This document shows, one piece after another, positions 56,321 to 64,000 of a stretch of DNA of 64,000 nucleotides (positions are counted from its first letter, which is position 1; the number at the start of each line of letters is the position of its first letter). The DNA is taken from NCBI RefSeq assembly GCF_900240245.1, contig NZ_OESQ01000001.1:469725-533724 (forward strand), given 5' to 3'. The translations under genes were made by a program, and so were the position numbers. A model generated the notes under the pieces. That model was not told the origin of the DNA. It was given only the letters and a program-made list of their open reading frames with translations, and searched no databases. Origin of the DNA: Lachnoclostridium edouardi (lineage in GTDB: Bacteria > Bacillota > Clostridia > Lachnospirales > Lachnospiraceae).

Positions 56321-56354
56321 AAAAAAGCCGGGAAGCTTTTGGCTATCCCAGCTT
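56321..56354 (-). terminator. Terminator of the nitroreductase-family gene
   Basis: AAGCTGGGA pairs with TCCCGGCTT on the minus strand (complements of 56346-56354 and 56325-56333), followed by a further four T (complement of 56321-56324). The hairpin includes the end of the gene. Confidence 0.75.
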
Positions 56355-57110
56355 AACAGTACATATATAAGAGCCGCCCTTATACTTTTTCTCCTCCAGC
56401 TTTTTCTCAGTAATAATTTCCGTGGCAATCCACTGCTCCTCAGCAGCCAGCACAATATGAGCCAGCACGATTCCCATGTTGATCTCCCTTAATCTGGCTG
56501 AACCGGGAAACGGAATTTTATCTCCTCTGGCAAATAAATATATTTTATCTTTTTTTACTACCATACGCCATGGCTGAGAATTCAAGGACGAGGGGGCCAG
56601 CCTGGCGGCGTTTATAATCCATTTTACTTCTGCCGACGCCTCTTTTCCCTCTGGGAACAAACAAATATCAGTTAAGGAAAGCCTTTTCGCCAGCTCCTGT
56701 CCCCTGTACAGCTCTCCCTCCGCATATCCGAAGGCCATTACCATAATCTGCTCCATTCCCTCTACAGATAATTCCGCCGCGTGGCATCCTCCTAAGAAAC
56801 AGCTGCCAAGACCTCTGGAAGTCATATAAAGAGAAATCTGCTCCAGCACATATCCGGCGTTTCTTTCATAGCCATATGCCTTTTCTGAATAAAAAATCAA
56901 ATAGTAAGGGGCATGAACCTTCCACATCCCCTTTAATTTAGGGTCTGTATTCTTTCTGCAGACAATCTTAATTTCCGTCTTAATCTGTGATTCCGTCAAT
57001 GATAATCTCTGTCCAAACAGCCTGATTGCCGCCAAAAGATTTTCCGGTATTTCTTTCTCTTCATATAACCGCACAGACTGCCTTTTTCTGATTGCCTCAT
57101 ATAGGTTCAT
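56343..57110 (-). CDS. Nitroreductase-family flavoprotein
   Basis: A 255-residue protein with the nitroreductase FMN-binding layout: RKRQSVRLY at the N-terminus, AARLAPSSLNSQPWR in the middle, and INMGIVLAHIVLAAEE near the end. The order of parts matches the 'putative TM nitroreductase' group. It should reduce an unknown aromatic, quinone or other substrate with NAD(P)H. Single gene with its own terminator, convergent to nothing and 150 bases from pyrF. Confidence 0.85.
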   Translation of the reverse strand: MNLYEAIRKRQSVRLYEEKEIPENLLAAIRLFGQRLSLTESQIKTEIKIVCRKNTDPKLKGMWKVHAPYYLIFYSEKAYGYERNAGYVLEQISLYMTSRGLGSCFLGGCHAAELSVEGMEQIMVMAFGYAEGELYRGQELAKRLSLTDICLFPEGKEASAEVKWIINAARLAPSSLNSQPWRMVVKKDKIYLFARGDKIPFPGSARLREINMGIVLAHIVLAAEEQWIATEIITEKKLEEKKYKGGSYICTVKLG

Positions 57111-57163
57111 TTCCTACCTCCTGATATAATAAGTTTAATTTCTACATGAAACAGCGAAAAGCC

Positions 57164-57856
57164 TTAAATCCAATTTGCTATAATAGGCACTACCGCCACA
57201 GTCAGCAGTCCTGCCACCGCTATAGATAAGCTGCTCATGGCTCCCTCAATTTCCCCTAATTCCAAAGCCTTTGAAGTACCTATAGCGTGAGCGCTGGTGC
57301 CTAAAGCCAGCCCTTTTGAAATAGGATGGCTGATTTTAAATATTTTAAAAATAAATTCTGCCAGCACGCTTCCTGTAATTCCGGTAATAACAATGCTTGC
57401 CACTGTTAAAGTTACGATTCCCCCCGCTTCCTCACTGACTCCCATACCGATGGCCGTGGTAATTGACTTGGGAAGAAGGGTCACATACTGAACATGGCCC
57501 AGGCGGAAAACTGCGCACAGTGAAAAAATACTGATTGCATTGGCCAGCACCCCTGACAAAATCCCTCCCGCCACTGCGGCGCTGTGTTTTTTCAGCAAAT
57601 GAAGCTGTTTATACAAAGGGATCGCCAGACAGACTGTAGCGGGAGTTAAAAAGTAGCTGATGTATTTTGCTCCTGCATTATATTCTTCATATGAAATATT
57701 GGTAACTTTCAGCAGAGGAATAATAATCACAACTGCCACTAACAAAGGATTAAATATGGCCCACCCTGTTTTCTTCTTCAGCCATGCTCCTGCCTGAAAT
57801 CCCAGTATACTCAGCACAAATCCAAAATACAGGGAACCTGCTAAAGCCTCTTTCAT
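57164..57856 (-). CDS. lrgB: LrgB/CidB-family membrane protein
   Basis: A 230-residue membrane protein with about six or seven helices and LrgB blocks (LLPKSITTAIGMGVSEEAGG, LGTSAHAIGTSKALELGE). LrgB works with LrgA in holin/antiholin-like control of autolysis or in export of small acids; which applies here is unknown. Overlaps lrgA by ATGA. Confidence 0.9.
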   Translation of the reverse strand: MKEALAGSLYFGFVLSILGFQAGAWLKKKTGWAIFNPLLVAVVIIIPLLKVTNISYEEYNAGAKYISYFLTPATVCLAIPLYKQLHLLKKHSAAVAGGILSGVLANAISIFSLCAVFRLGHVQYVTLLPKSITTAIGMGVSEEAGGIVTLTVASIVITGITGSVLAEFIFKIFKISHPISKGLALGTSAHAIGTSKALELGEIEGAMSSLSIAVAGLLTVAVVPIIANWI

Positions 57857-58221
57857 ACTTCCGTCTCCTTATTTTTCATTTTTCTTTTAATAATCCACTC
57901 TGCCAGCAATCCTGTAACTGCCATTACAATAACTGTAGATATAAATGAAATAAAGACAAAGGGCAAAAGAATCCCCTTTAGTTCCCCAAAGCTTTCCATC
58001 AGTCCTACAGACACAGGCACAAACATTAAAGGCATAGTATCTAAAAGCCAATTTCCCGTATCGTCTACATGCTCTATTTTTACGATCCCTGTCAGCAAAC
58101 CTGCCAAAAGCAGAAAAAGTCCGTACACACCTGCAGGAACAGGAAGAGGAAGGGTTTGATTTAAAAACTCGCCTGCCAGGGAAACGCCTAAAATCAGCGC
58201 AATTTCTTTTACATATTTCAT
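57853..58221 (-). CDS. lrgA: LrgA/CidA-family membrane protein
   Basis: A 122-residue holin-like protein with four hydrophobic segments and the family block LPVPAGVYGLFLL near 25-37 and DTMPLMFVPVSVGLME near 62-77. First gene of the lrgAB pair. No LytSR two-component genes are adjacent. Confidence 0.9.
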   Translation of the reverse strand: MKYVKEIALILGVSLAGEFLNQTLPLPVPAGVYGLFLLLAGLLTGIVKIEHVDDTGNWLLDTMPLMFVPVSVGLMESFGELKGILLPFVFISFISTVIVMAVTGLLAEWIIKRKMKNKETEV

Positions 58222-58361
58222 TAGTATTCACTCCTCTCAAACTTCATCTATTCTAACACCAGATTTTCAGATGCACAATCAACAAATTTCTGAAATATGA
58301 ATTGAATTGTACATATTTTTTGTATTATAATTCATAGAAATAAGAATACAAGGAGCCGACT

Positions 58362-59195
58362 ATGAACATATATACATTTACTCAGCTGCCTGAAAAAGAA
58401 AAATTGCAGATTTCCCTTATTATGGAACAATGCCGTTCCTTACACGGCTTAACCCTCTCCTTTCCTTTTGAGGACGGAGATTTATTTCTCATATACAAAT
58501 ACGAAAATCAAGTCGTATCCGCCATGGCTTTCTGTGAGATGGAGGAAAATGTTTACGAATGCATGGCTATAACGGTGCCCTCCTTCAGACAAAAAGGCTG
58601 CTTTACCCGGCTTTTTGAAAAAGCAGAAACCCTCTTTCCAGACGGAGAATTTTCCTTTGTCACAGACGGTAGCTGTCCTGCTGCCAAAATGGCCATTGAA
58701 AGTCTGGGGGGACAATTTTGGTATGACGAGCACTTTATGTGCCTGAATTTAAGGGACTTCCAGCCGCCTCTTTCTCAAAATATTGTTAAGAATAAAACTA
58801 TTCCGTCTTTATCTTTTCAAGTAAATATTTTAGATCAGGCGAACCTGGAGTTTTATGCATATATTATGCCCCTGCACAGTGATTTTAACGCTTCCTCTGG
58901 CTTTCAGAATCATAGAAAGCAGGCAGCCTCATGCCGCCTGTCTCTTTTAAACAACCAGGTTTACTTTTATGCTTTAGAGGTGCTTAGGCCATTCCGCCGC
59001 CAAGGTATTGGTCAAGCTCTTTTAAATTATGTTCTCGTCCTGCTTTCCACCCAGAACTCAGAAGCTCTTCCTGCCTTATTTCTATCCTGGGATTCTGTGT
59101 CTCTTCAGGTATCGGGGGACAATGTGCCGGCTTTGGCCTTATATAAAAAGACAGGATTTCGTGTAACTGAAACCCTGTCCTACTACATCTGCTGA
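58362..59195 (+). CDS. GNAT-family N-acetyltransferase, two-domain
   Basis: A 277-residue protein with two GNAT-like halves: YECMAITVPSFRQKGCFTRLFEKAE (about 66-90) and ALEVLRPFRRQGIGQALLNYVL (about 205-226) both fit the acetyl-CoA-binding motif, the second better. ALYKKTGFR near the end is typical. Substrate unknown. Single gene, convergent with the RelQ gene. Confidence 0.85.
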   Translation: MNIYTFTQLPEKEKLQISLIMEQCRSLHGLTLSFPFEDGDLFLIYKYENQVVSAMAFCEMEENVYECMAITVPSFRQKGCFTRLFEKAETLFPDGEFSFVTDGSCPAAKMAIESLGGQFWYDEHFMCLNLRDFQPPLSQNIVKNKTIPSLSFQVNILDQANLEFYAYIMPLHSDFNASSGFQNHRKQAASCRLSLLNNQVYFYALEVLRPFRRQGIGQALLNYVLVLLSTQNSEALPALFLSWDSVSLQVSGDNVPALALYKKTGFRVTETLSYYIC

Positions 59196-59207
59196 ACTTT
59201 GACTGTC

Positions 59208-59915
59208 TTATTTTCTCACGGTAATCCCCCGCGCCTCTATTCTCTGGCGGATCTCCAGCATTTTGTTGTCCGTCTGAGAAATAATGTCGGCGCATTGCCG
59301 CAGATCCTGTTCAATCTCGCCTGATTCCCCTAAATCCTTTTTATATTTCAGCTGGTGATCCAGGCTGGCCCAAAAGTCCATAGCAATGGTGCGAATCTGC
59401 ACCTCCACCCGCATAGGCCTTTTGCTGTCTGAGAAAAACACAGGAATTTCAATGATCATATGATAACTGCGGTAGCCGTTAGGCTTTGGATTTTTAATGT
59501 AATCCTTTACTGCAATTACCCGAATATCATCCTGGCGCACCAACATATCTGCCACAGCATAAATATCATCTACAAAGGAACAGATTACTCTGATGCCTGC
59601 CACATCATCCAGACAGTTAATCATATTTTCCAGCGAAACCTCCAAACCTTTTCTCTGGAGCTTTTCCACAATGCTCATAGGCTTTTTCACCCTGGACTTA
59701 ATCAGCTCAATAGGGTTCCTGGAGTTTCTCACCGACAAATCGTCGTTTAAAACCTCCAGTTTGGTTTTCACCTCCCTGATGGCGCATGTATACATCATCA
59801 TAGCTTTTTGAAATTGACGGGCCTCGCTTATAAGTCTTTCCGGCACCTGAGCAATATCCGGCACGCTGACAATAGATTGTTCCAGTTCACTGTTAGGATT
59901 CATACTGATATTCAT
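59208..59915 (-). CDS. Small alarmone synthetase (RelQ/YjbM-type GTP pyrophosphokinase)
   Basis: A 235-residue (p)ppGpp synthetase: DDVAGIRVICSF near 104-115, NGYRSYH near 146-152, EVQIRTIAMDFWASLDHQLKY near 170-190. It lacks the hydrolase and regulatory domains of long RelA/SpoT, so it only makes the alarmone. It lies 14 bases after the Mrp gene, probably co-transcribed. Confidence 0.92.
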   Translation of the reverse strand: MNISMNPNSELEQSIVSVPDIAQVPERLISEARQFQKAMMMYTCAIREVKTKLEVLNDDLSVRNSRNPIELIKSRVKKPMSIVEKLQRKGLEVSLENMINCLDDVAGIRVICSFVDDIYAVADMLVRQDDIRVIAVKDYIKNPKPNGYRSYHMIIEIPVFFSDSKRPMRVEVQIRTIAMDFWASLDHQLKYKKDLGESGEIEQDLRQCADIISQTDNKMLEIRQRIEARGITVRK

Positions 59916-59929
59916 AAACTCACTCTTTC

Positions 59930-60766
59930 TTATAAGTCTTCAATCGCCTTAGCTGCCTGCTCCATCCATGGTGAGTCCACATATTCTACAGTTCCTTCGT
60001 CCACAGCGCCTGCAATTTCAGGCTTAATGGGAATCCGGGCCAATACAGGGATTCCATGCTCCTCTGCCACCTGATCAATGTGGCTTTCACCAAATACAGA
60101 AATCTTCTTTCCGCAGTCTGGACATTCCAGGTAGCTCATATTCTCTACCAGTCCAATAATCGGAATATTCATTTTCTCCGCCATGTTTACAGCCTTAGCC
60201 ACAATCATTGACACCAGCTCCTGAGGGGATGTAACAATTACAATCCCGTTCACCGGAAGAGACTGAAATACTGTCAGGGGAACATCTCCTGTGCCTGGCG
60301 GCATGTCCACAAACATATAATCCACGTCCTGCCATAAAGCTTCCTGCCAGAACTGCTTCACCGCCCCTGCGATTACAGGTCCTCTCCAGATGACAGGATC
60401 TGTATCATTATCCAGCAAAAGGTTGGCAGACATTACCTCTATGCCTGTAGCTGTGGTAGCTGGAATCATTAAATTTTCTTTTGTCATGCCAATACCCTGG
60501 TTTGTCAGACCAAATGCCTTTGGAATAGACGGGCCGGTAATATCTGCGTCTAAAATAGCAGTTTTATACCCTTTATTTCTCATTTTCACTGCCAGCATAG
60601 AAGTTACTAAAGATTTACCTACGCCTCCCTTTCCGCTGACAATTCCAATTACTTTTTTTACTGTGCTTGCAGGATTCAACGGCTCTAAAAAGCTTGTCTG
60701 CTCCTGAGTTCTGCTGCTACAGCTTTCTCCACAGCTGCTGCAGTCATGTGTACAAGTTTCACTCAT
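59930..60766 (-). CDS. Mrp/NBP35-type P-loop ATPase, iron-sulfur cluster carrier
   Basis: A 278-residue Mrp protein. The N-terminus is Cys-rich (C4, C8, C11, C15), then a deviant Walker A SGKGGVGKS, and the C-terminal CPDCGKK near 215, typical cluster ligands. It carries [4Fe-4S] clusters to target proteins. Downstream of folT by 13 bases and upstream of the alarmone synthetase. Confidence 0.93.
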   Translation of the reverse strand: MSETCTHDCSSCGESCSSRTQEQTSFLEPLNPASTVKKVIGIVSGKGGVGKSLVTSMLAVKMRNKGYKTAILDADITGPSIPKAFGLTNQGIGMTKENLMIPATTATGIEVMSANLLLDNDTDPVIWRGPVIAGAVKQFWQEALWQDVDYMFVDMPPGTGDVPLTVFQSLPVNGIVIVTSPQELVSMIVAKAVNMAEKMNIPIIGLVENMSYLECPDCGKKISVFGESHIDQVAEEHGIPVLARIPIKPEIAGAVDEGTVEYVDSPWMEQAAKAIEDL

Positions 60767-60779
60767 TTTGTTCCTCCTT

Positions 60780-61346
60780 TTACTGCCTGGCCTTTTTCGC
60801 CTCTGGCCTGCTCCCGCTTTTAATCAGCCTGAACACACCGGAAGCCTCCAAAGATTTCCATGAAGTATAAAATATCATAGAATTTATGGGCCACATAATC
60901 AGATTTTTCTGAATTCTAAAAGATAAAAGAGCAATAAACCCCTCTCCATACATCATGGACAGCCACAGCGTGCCCAGCAGTATATTACATACTAAACTAG
61001 CTGTAAATTCCGCTCCTATGACTCTTAAAAGAGTGATAGGTTTTTTGTAAAAAAAGCAGCCGTAAATCACGCCTCCCACCATAGCCCCCAAAGTAAAGCC
61101 TGGGAAGTAGGCCCCTGTAGGCTTGATGATATACTTTAAAATGTCCAGCACGCCGCCGAATAAAGCCCCTGAAACAGGGCCGAACATATAGTATACAAAC
61201 TGGTTCACAATGGTGGAAAAGCCAATTTTTAAATAATTTCCTATCTGTATGGTGAAATAACCCATTATTACAGATAAGGCGGCAAACATGGCTGCTGTGG
61301 TAATGTTTTTTACCTGTTTGAATTCATTTAATGATTCTTTAAACAT
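60780..61346 (-). CDS. folT: Folate ECF transporter S component
   Basis: A 188-residue integral membrane protein with about six helices. It binds folate and works with the shared energy-coupling module (EcfA, EcfA', EcfT) encoded elsewhere. Identification rests on the THF riboswitch upstream and the S-component sequence (ALSVIMGYFTIQIGN, GALFGGVLDILKYIIKPTGAYFPGFTLGA). AAAGGAGG precedes the start. Confidence 0.92.
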   Translation of the reverse strand: MFKESLNEFKQVKNITTAAMFAALSVIMGYFTIQIGNYLKIGFSTIVNQFVYYMFGPVSGALFGGVLDILKYIIKPTGAYFPGFTLGAMVGGVIYGCFFYKKPITLLRVIGAEFTASLVCNILLGTLWLSMMYGEGFIALLSFRIQKNLIMWPINSMIFYTSWKSLEASGVFRLIKSGSRPEAKKARQ

Positions 61347-61402
61347 AAAATTACCTCCTTTGCAGACCTCACCTCTACAAGCGGAGATAATTTCTCCTTA
61401 TT

Positions 61403-61500
61403 GCAGCGGGATGCGGCCTATGTACCGCAAGATTTCTCTTTTCGTCTGACTGTCAACTCCCTGTACAGCCGGCACTTAACGCACATAAACCTACTCTGCT
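61403..61500 (-). ncRNA. Tetrahydrofolate (THF) riboswitch
   Basis: The minus-strand RNA reads AGAGTAGG at its 5' side, then GCGTTAAGTGCCGG, then GGGAGTTGAC, ACGAAA, CTTGCGG, and ends CCGCATCCCGCTGC, the conserved order of the THF aptamer; the outer GCAG/CTGC helix closes it. It is 57 bases before folT, a known target of this class. A likely promoter upstream is TTTAAA-N17-TATACT. A short GGAGA/TCTCC hairpin and the ribosome site follow, so control may be on translation. Confidence 0.93.
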
Positions 61501-61568
61501 TTATTAAATTTTTAGCATTCCGTTCCAGTATAACATATTTTTTTTGTTTTTTAAAGGGAGATTTCCAC

Positions 61569-61615
61569 AAAAAAATCCCCAGGTTTGAAAGTATTTCCCG
61601 CTTCCAGACCCAGGG
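61569..61615 (-). terminator. Terminator of ptsH
   Basis: CCCTGGGT pairs with ACCTGGGG on the minus strand (complements of 61608-61615 and 61577-61584, with two G-T pairs) and is followed by A and T7. Confidence 0.78.
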
Positions 61616-61623
61616 TATGTATT

Positions 61624-61899
61624 TTACTCCTTAATACCTTCTCCTAAACCGCTTTCTATTGCCTGAGAAATACCTTCTAATGCCTCCTTCTCGTCAATAC
61701 CGCTGCAGATCAGGCGAATTTCAGTACCTGCTTTTATTCCGGCGCCCATTACATTTAACACGCTTTTTGCTACGACTTTCTTTTCTCCGCATTCTATAAT
61801 AATGTCGCTTTTATATCTCATAGCCGTCTGAGATAAGAATCCTGCCGGACGAAGATGAAGGCCGGAGGGATTTACTACTGTCAAATTCCTTGTTAACAT
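61624..61899 (-). CDS. ptsH: Phosphocarrier protein HPr
   Basis: A 91-residue HPr with His15 in GLHLRPA and Ser46 in VAKSVLNVMGAG. It passes phosphate from enzyme I to PTS permeases and, when phosphorylated on Ser46, acts in catabolite control. Single gene with promoter and terminator; ptsI is not adjacent. Compare the His-less paralogue at 25442. Confidence 0.95.
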   Translation of the reverse strand: MLTRNLTVVNPSGLHLRPAGFLSQTAMRYKSDIIIECGEKKVVAKSVLNVMGAGIKAGTEIRLICSGIDEKEALEGISQAIESGLGEGIKE

Positions 61900-61943
61900 A
61901 ACATACCCCCTTTTTGATACAGAATTGTCATTTACTTATAAAA

Positions 61944-61972
61944 ATTTTATTACAAATCCCCTGTATTGTCAA
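61944..61972 (-). promoter_or_regulatory. Promoter of ptsH
   Basis: Minus strand TTGACA (complement of 61967-61972), 17-base spacer, TAAAAT (complement of 61944-61949). Confidence 0.75.
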
Positions 61973-61987
61973 CAATAAAACAGCTCC

Positions 61988-62077
61988 TTAAAGGTTCTTG
62001 GTCCGCTCTGCCTTAGAATATACGCAGCCACAGTAATCCTGTCTGTACAAGTGGTATTCCTTAGACAATTCCCGTCT
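61988..62077 (-). pseudogene. queH: C-terminal remnant of queH (epoxyqueuosine reductase)
   Basis: Twenty-nine codons ending in TAA read RRELSKEYHLYRQDYCGCVYS..., the conserved C-terminal end of QueH, the iron-sulfur enzyme of the last step of queuosine synthesis; YRQ-x-YCGC holds cluster Cys. There is a stop just upstream at 62078-62080 and no start codon. The IS element lies directly to the right, so insertion probably removed or displaced the rest. The N-terminal part was not found to the right within the window. Confidence 0.75.
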
Positions 62078-62134
62078 TTAGAAGTTAGCACTAGAAATCT
62101 TTAGGAGTATTTTCTGCTCTGAAGCCTCACAAAT

Positions 62135-62155
62135 GCCTTTAAATAAGGCTTTTTT
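62135..62155 (+). terminator. Hairpin terminator upstream of the transposase
   Basis: GCCTT (62135-62139) pairs with AAGGC (62145-62149), followed by T6. It would block outside transcription from entering the transposase gene, a known self-limiting device of insertion sequences. Confidence 0.7.
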
Positions 62156-62237
62156 TATTGCAAAAAAACTTTTCAAAATTCTTTTTTTGCGATATACTAA
62201 TAGTGTTAGTGGTGCTATCTTTTTGAGGAGGGATTCT

Positions 62238-63914
62238 ATGGCATATTTTTTAAAAAAGACAACTTTAAAAGGCAGAACTTATCTTGCGATTTATGACAGT
62301 TTTTATAATCAGGAAAAAAAGGGGGCAGCTCACAAATGCTACAAATCCCTTGGCTCTGTAGAAACACTGAAAAAGAACGGCATGGAAGATCCAATCTCTT
62401 TTTACCAACAAGAAGTAGCTCTCTTAAACCAGCAACGAAAAGAAGAAGGTGTCCGCAAAATTTCTGACATTTCTCCAACTCTTTATCTTGGATACTTTCC
62501 ACTGAAAGCAATCCTTGAGAAATTAGAAATCCAAAAGTATGTGAATTATTTTCATCTTACATATGATTTTCAGTTCGATCTTTATGAATTGATTTCTACA
62601 TTAGTCTACGCAAGAGGTGTATGCCCATGCAGTAAAAACAGGACATTCCACGATGTGCTTCCCAATCTGTACCATTCGTCGCATTATTCCTATGATCAGC
62701 TTCTTGATGGTCTTGCCTTTTTGGGAGAAAACTATGAAAAGTTTATCGAGATCTTTACTGTACAAACTGCGGCTGTTTATGGACTGGATACTTCAAACTC
62801 TTACTTTGATTGTACGAATTTCTATTTTGAAATAGACAGGGAGGATGATTTCAGAAAAAAAGGACCGAGCAAAGAAAACAAAAAGGAACCCATCATCGGT
62901 CTTGGGCTCCTTTTGGATCGGAACCAGATTCCGGTCGGTATGAAGATGTATCCGGGAAATGAGTCAGAAAAACCCATTCTACGTGATGTGATTGATGGAC
63001 TTAAAAATAGGAACAATATCATGGGAAAAACCATCCATGTCGCAGACAAAGGACTTAATTGTGCACAAAACATTGCGTTTTCAAAACAGAATGGAGATGG
63101 TTATCTGTTTTCAAAATCTGTAAAAACCTTGCCTTCGACAGAAAAAACCTGGGTATTATTAGAACAGGATTACAAAGATGTCAAAGATAAAAGCGGAAAA
63201 CTTTTATACCGCTATAAAAGCTGTATTGATACTTTTCCTTATTCCATAGAGTATAACGGAAAAAAACAGACCATTATGCTTACAGAGAAACGCCTGGTTA
63301 CCTACAATCCTTCCCTTGCTGCAAAAAAAAGATATGAAATAAACCGCCTTGTAGAAAAAGCAAAAGCACTTACCCTGTCACAAGCCAAAAGGAATGACTT
63401 TGGAGAAGCAGGAAAATATGTGGATTTCACAGATAAAACAGGAAATAAAGCAAAAACAAGGATTAATCAGGCTGCCATCGATAAGGACCTCGAACTTGCC
63501 GGATACAATCTTCTGGTCACATCCGAAACCCAGATGACAGATCAGGATATTTACTGTACTTACCATAATCTGTGGAGAATTGAAGAATCCTTTAAGATTA
63601 TGAAATCAGACCTGGATGCACGGCCGGTATTTCTTCAAAAAGAAAATACGATTAAAGGCCACTTTTTGATTTGCTATTTAACAGTTCTCTTAGAGAGGAT
63701 TTTTCAATTTAAGATACTGGATGAAAAATATTCAACTTCAGATATATTTAGATTCATTAAAGATTTCAGGGTAACAAAAGGCGAACATAAATATATAAAC
63801 ACCACAAGGGATTGTACTTTTATAAATGACCTAGCTGATAAATTTCATCTTCCTTTAACGAATTACTTTCTATCTGAAACTCAAATAAACACCATTTTTA
63901 ATTATAAACTATAA
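62238..63914 (+). CDS. IS1634-family transposase
   Basis: A 558-residue DDE transposase. The start at 62238 (MAYFLKKTT) has GAGGAGGG before it; the longer frame from 62133 would cross the terminator. Catalytic residues appear as Asp in YFDCTNFYFE, Asp in HVADKGLN, and Glu in the IS4-type Y-x2-x-R-x3-E-x6-K motif YHNLWRIEESFKIMK. The frame is complete, so the element may be active. Confidence 0.9.
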   Translation: MAYFLKKTTLKGRTYLAIYDSFYNQEKKGAAHKCYKSLGSVETLKKNGMEDPISFYQQEVALLNQQRKEEGVRKISDISPTLYLGYFPLKAILEKLEIQKYVNYFHLTYDFQFDLYELISTLVYARGVCPCSKNRTFHDVLPNLYHSSHYSYDQLLDGLAFLGENYEKFIEIFTVQTAAVYGLDTSNSYFDCTNFYFEIDREDDFRKKGPSKENKKEPIIGLGLLLDRNQIPVGMKMYPGNESEKPILRDVIDGLKNRNNIMGKTIHVADKGLNCAQNIAFSKQNGDGYLFSKSVKTLPSTEKTWVLLEQDYKDVKDKSGKLLYRYKSCIDTFPYSIEYNGKKQTIMLTEKRLVTYNPSLAAKKRYEINRLVEKAKALTLSQAKRNDFGEAGKYVDFTDKTGNKAKTRINQAAIDKDLELAGYNLLVTSETQMTDQDIYCTYHNLWRIEESFKIMKSDLDARPVFLQKENTIKGHFLICYLTVLLERIFQFKILDEKYSTSDIFRFIKDFRVTKGEHKYINTTRDCTFINDLADKFHLPLTNYFLSETQINTIFNYKL

Positions 63915-63924
63915 TAACAAACAC

Positions 63925-63951
63925 AGAAGGACTGCCGCTAGCAGTCCTTCT
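63925..63951 (+). repeat. Perfect hairpin after the transposase
   Basis: AGAAGGACTGC (63925-63935) and GCAGTCCTTCT (63941-63951) form an 11-base stem with a 5-base loop, no T run behind it. Probably the transposase's 3' hairpin near the IS end. Confidence 0.7.
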
Positions 63952-64000
63952 AAACCTTAAAGTTTGCACTATTTTTTAATCTCTGATACCAAAGTCAGGT

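Larger units (their letters stand above)
62081..63975 (+). mobile_element. IS1634-family insertion sequence (approximate ends)
   Basis: Transposase gene with short flanks. The left end is taken where queH homology stops (about 62080); the right end is near 63960-63985. Only weakly similar ends were seen (TAG and CTTTA-GG blocks on both sides), so exact terminal inverted repeats and target duplication are undetermined. Confidence 0.55.

Noticed and set aside
58984..59295. 103-codon frame across the GNAT and RelQ ends
   Set aside because: Antisense and overlapping two well-supported genes; no ribosome site.
63914..64000. N-terminal part of queH to the right of the IS
   Set aside because: No frame in the last 86 bases reads like QueH; it may lie beyond the window.

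Overview
The window looks like a chromosomal segment of an anaerobic, low-to-mid GC Clostridia, most likely Lachnospiraceae. The reasons are the gene families (monomeric [FeFe] hydrogenase, PyrK/PyrDB-type pyrimidine genes, Phe T-box, THF riboswitch before folT, IS1634-type transposase), strong AGGAGG-type ribosome sites and TTGACA-N17-TATAAT promoters. I cannot name a species from sequence alone. No tRNA, rRNA or CRISPR array was seen.

Layout. 1-2.7 kb: a leftward operon for short-chain acyl-CoA metabolism (SDR reductase, thiolase, CoA-transferase); the thiolase carries an in-frame stop inside its catalytic GHP motif. 3.0-6.9 kb: pheS-pheT under a complete T-box leader. 6.9-11.1 kb: a visibly GC-richer, probably imported block with a large SLH/InlB-repeat surface protein broken by two one-base frameshifts, and a divergent NTF2-LytTR fusion regulator. 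11.2-17.5 kb: a GNAT, an M28 peptidase and a MoxR/DUF58/membrane-protein operon. 17.6-25.7 kb: peroxide defence (ahpC plus a TrxR-type reductase with a C-terminal glutaredoxin-like module), cold-shock protein, a marR-ABC-ABC-comB operon and a Crh-like HPr. 25.8-34.8 kb: enolase, [FeFe] hydrogenase, a truncated SPFH gene, a cation P-type ATPase (frameshifted) behind a promoter, Asp-rich leader peptide and terminator, a LURP-one-related protein, a COG4091 oxidoreductase and a YjbR protein. 34.8-45.4 kb: a second heterodimeric ABC exporter with a divergent LysR, then the poorly characterised STM4011-STM4015 cluster (two radical SAM domains, alkaline-phosphatase-like hydrolase, ATP-grasp, leucine-rich-repeat protein), here with the STM4013 and STM4012 parts fused into one protein and a SpoU methyltransferase overlapping the last gene. 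45.5-46.1 kb: a Phd/RelE toxin-antitoxin pair. 46.2-56.2 kb: purine genes (purE-M-N-D), an M29 aminopeptidase, small membrane proteins and pyrimidine genes (pyrF-K-D-E). 56.3-64 kb: nitroreductase, lrgAB, GNAT, RelQ-type alarmone synthetase, Mrp ATPase, THF-riboswitch-controlled folT, ptsH, then a queH remnant next to an IS1634-family transposase.

How it works together. Most of the window is housekeeping (translation, purine and pyrimidine synthesis, glycolysis, redox). ahpC and eno carry the same palindrome (AGTTAGT-N4-ACTAACT) just downstream of their -10 boxes, which suggests a shared regulator. The main candidates for unexplored biology are the fused STM401x cluster and the acidic leader peptide before the P-type ATPase. 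Three frameshifts are consistent with loss of one base in a homopolymer (A6, C6, C5), so sequencing or assembly error must be weighed against real gene decay.
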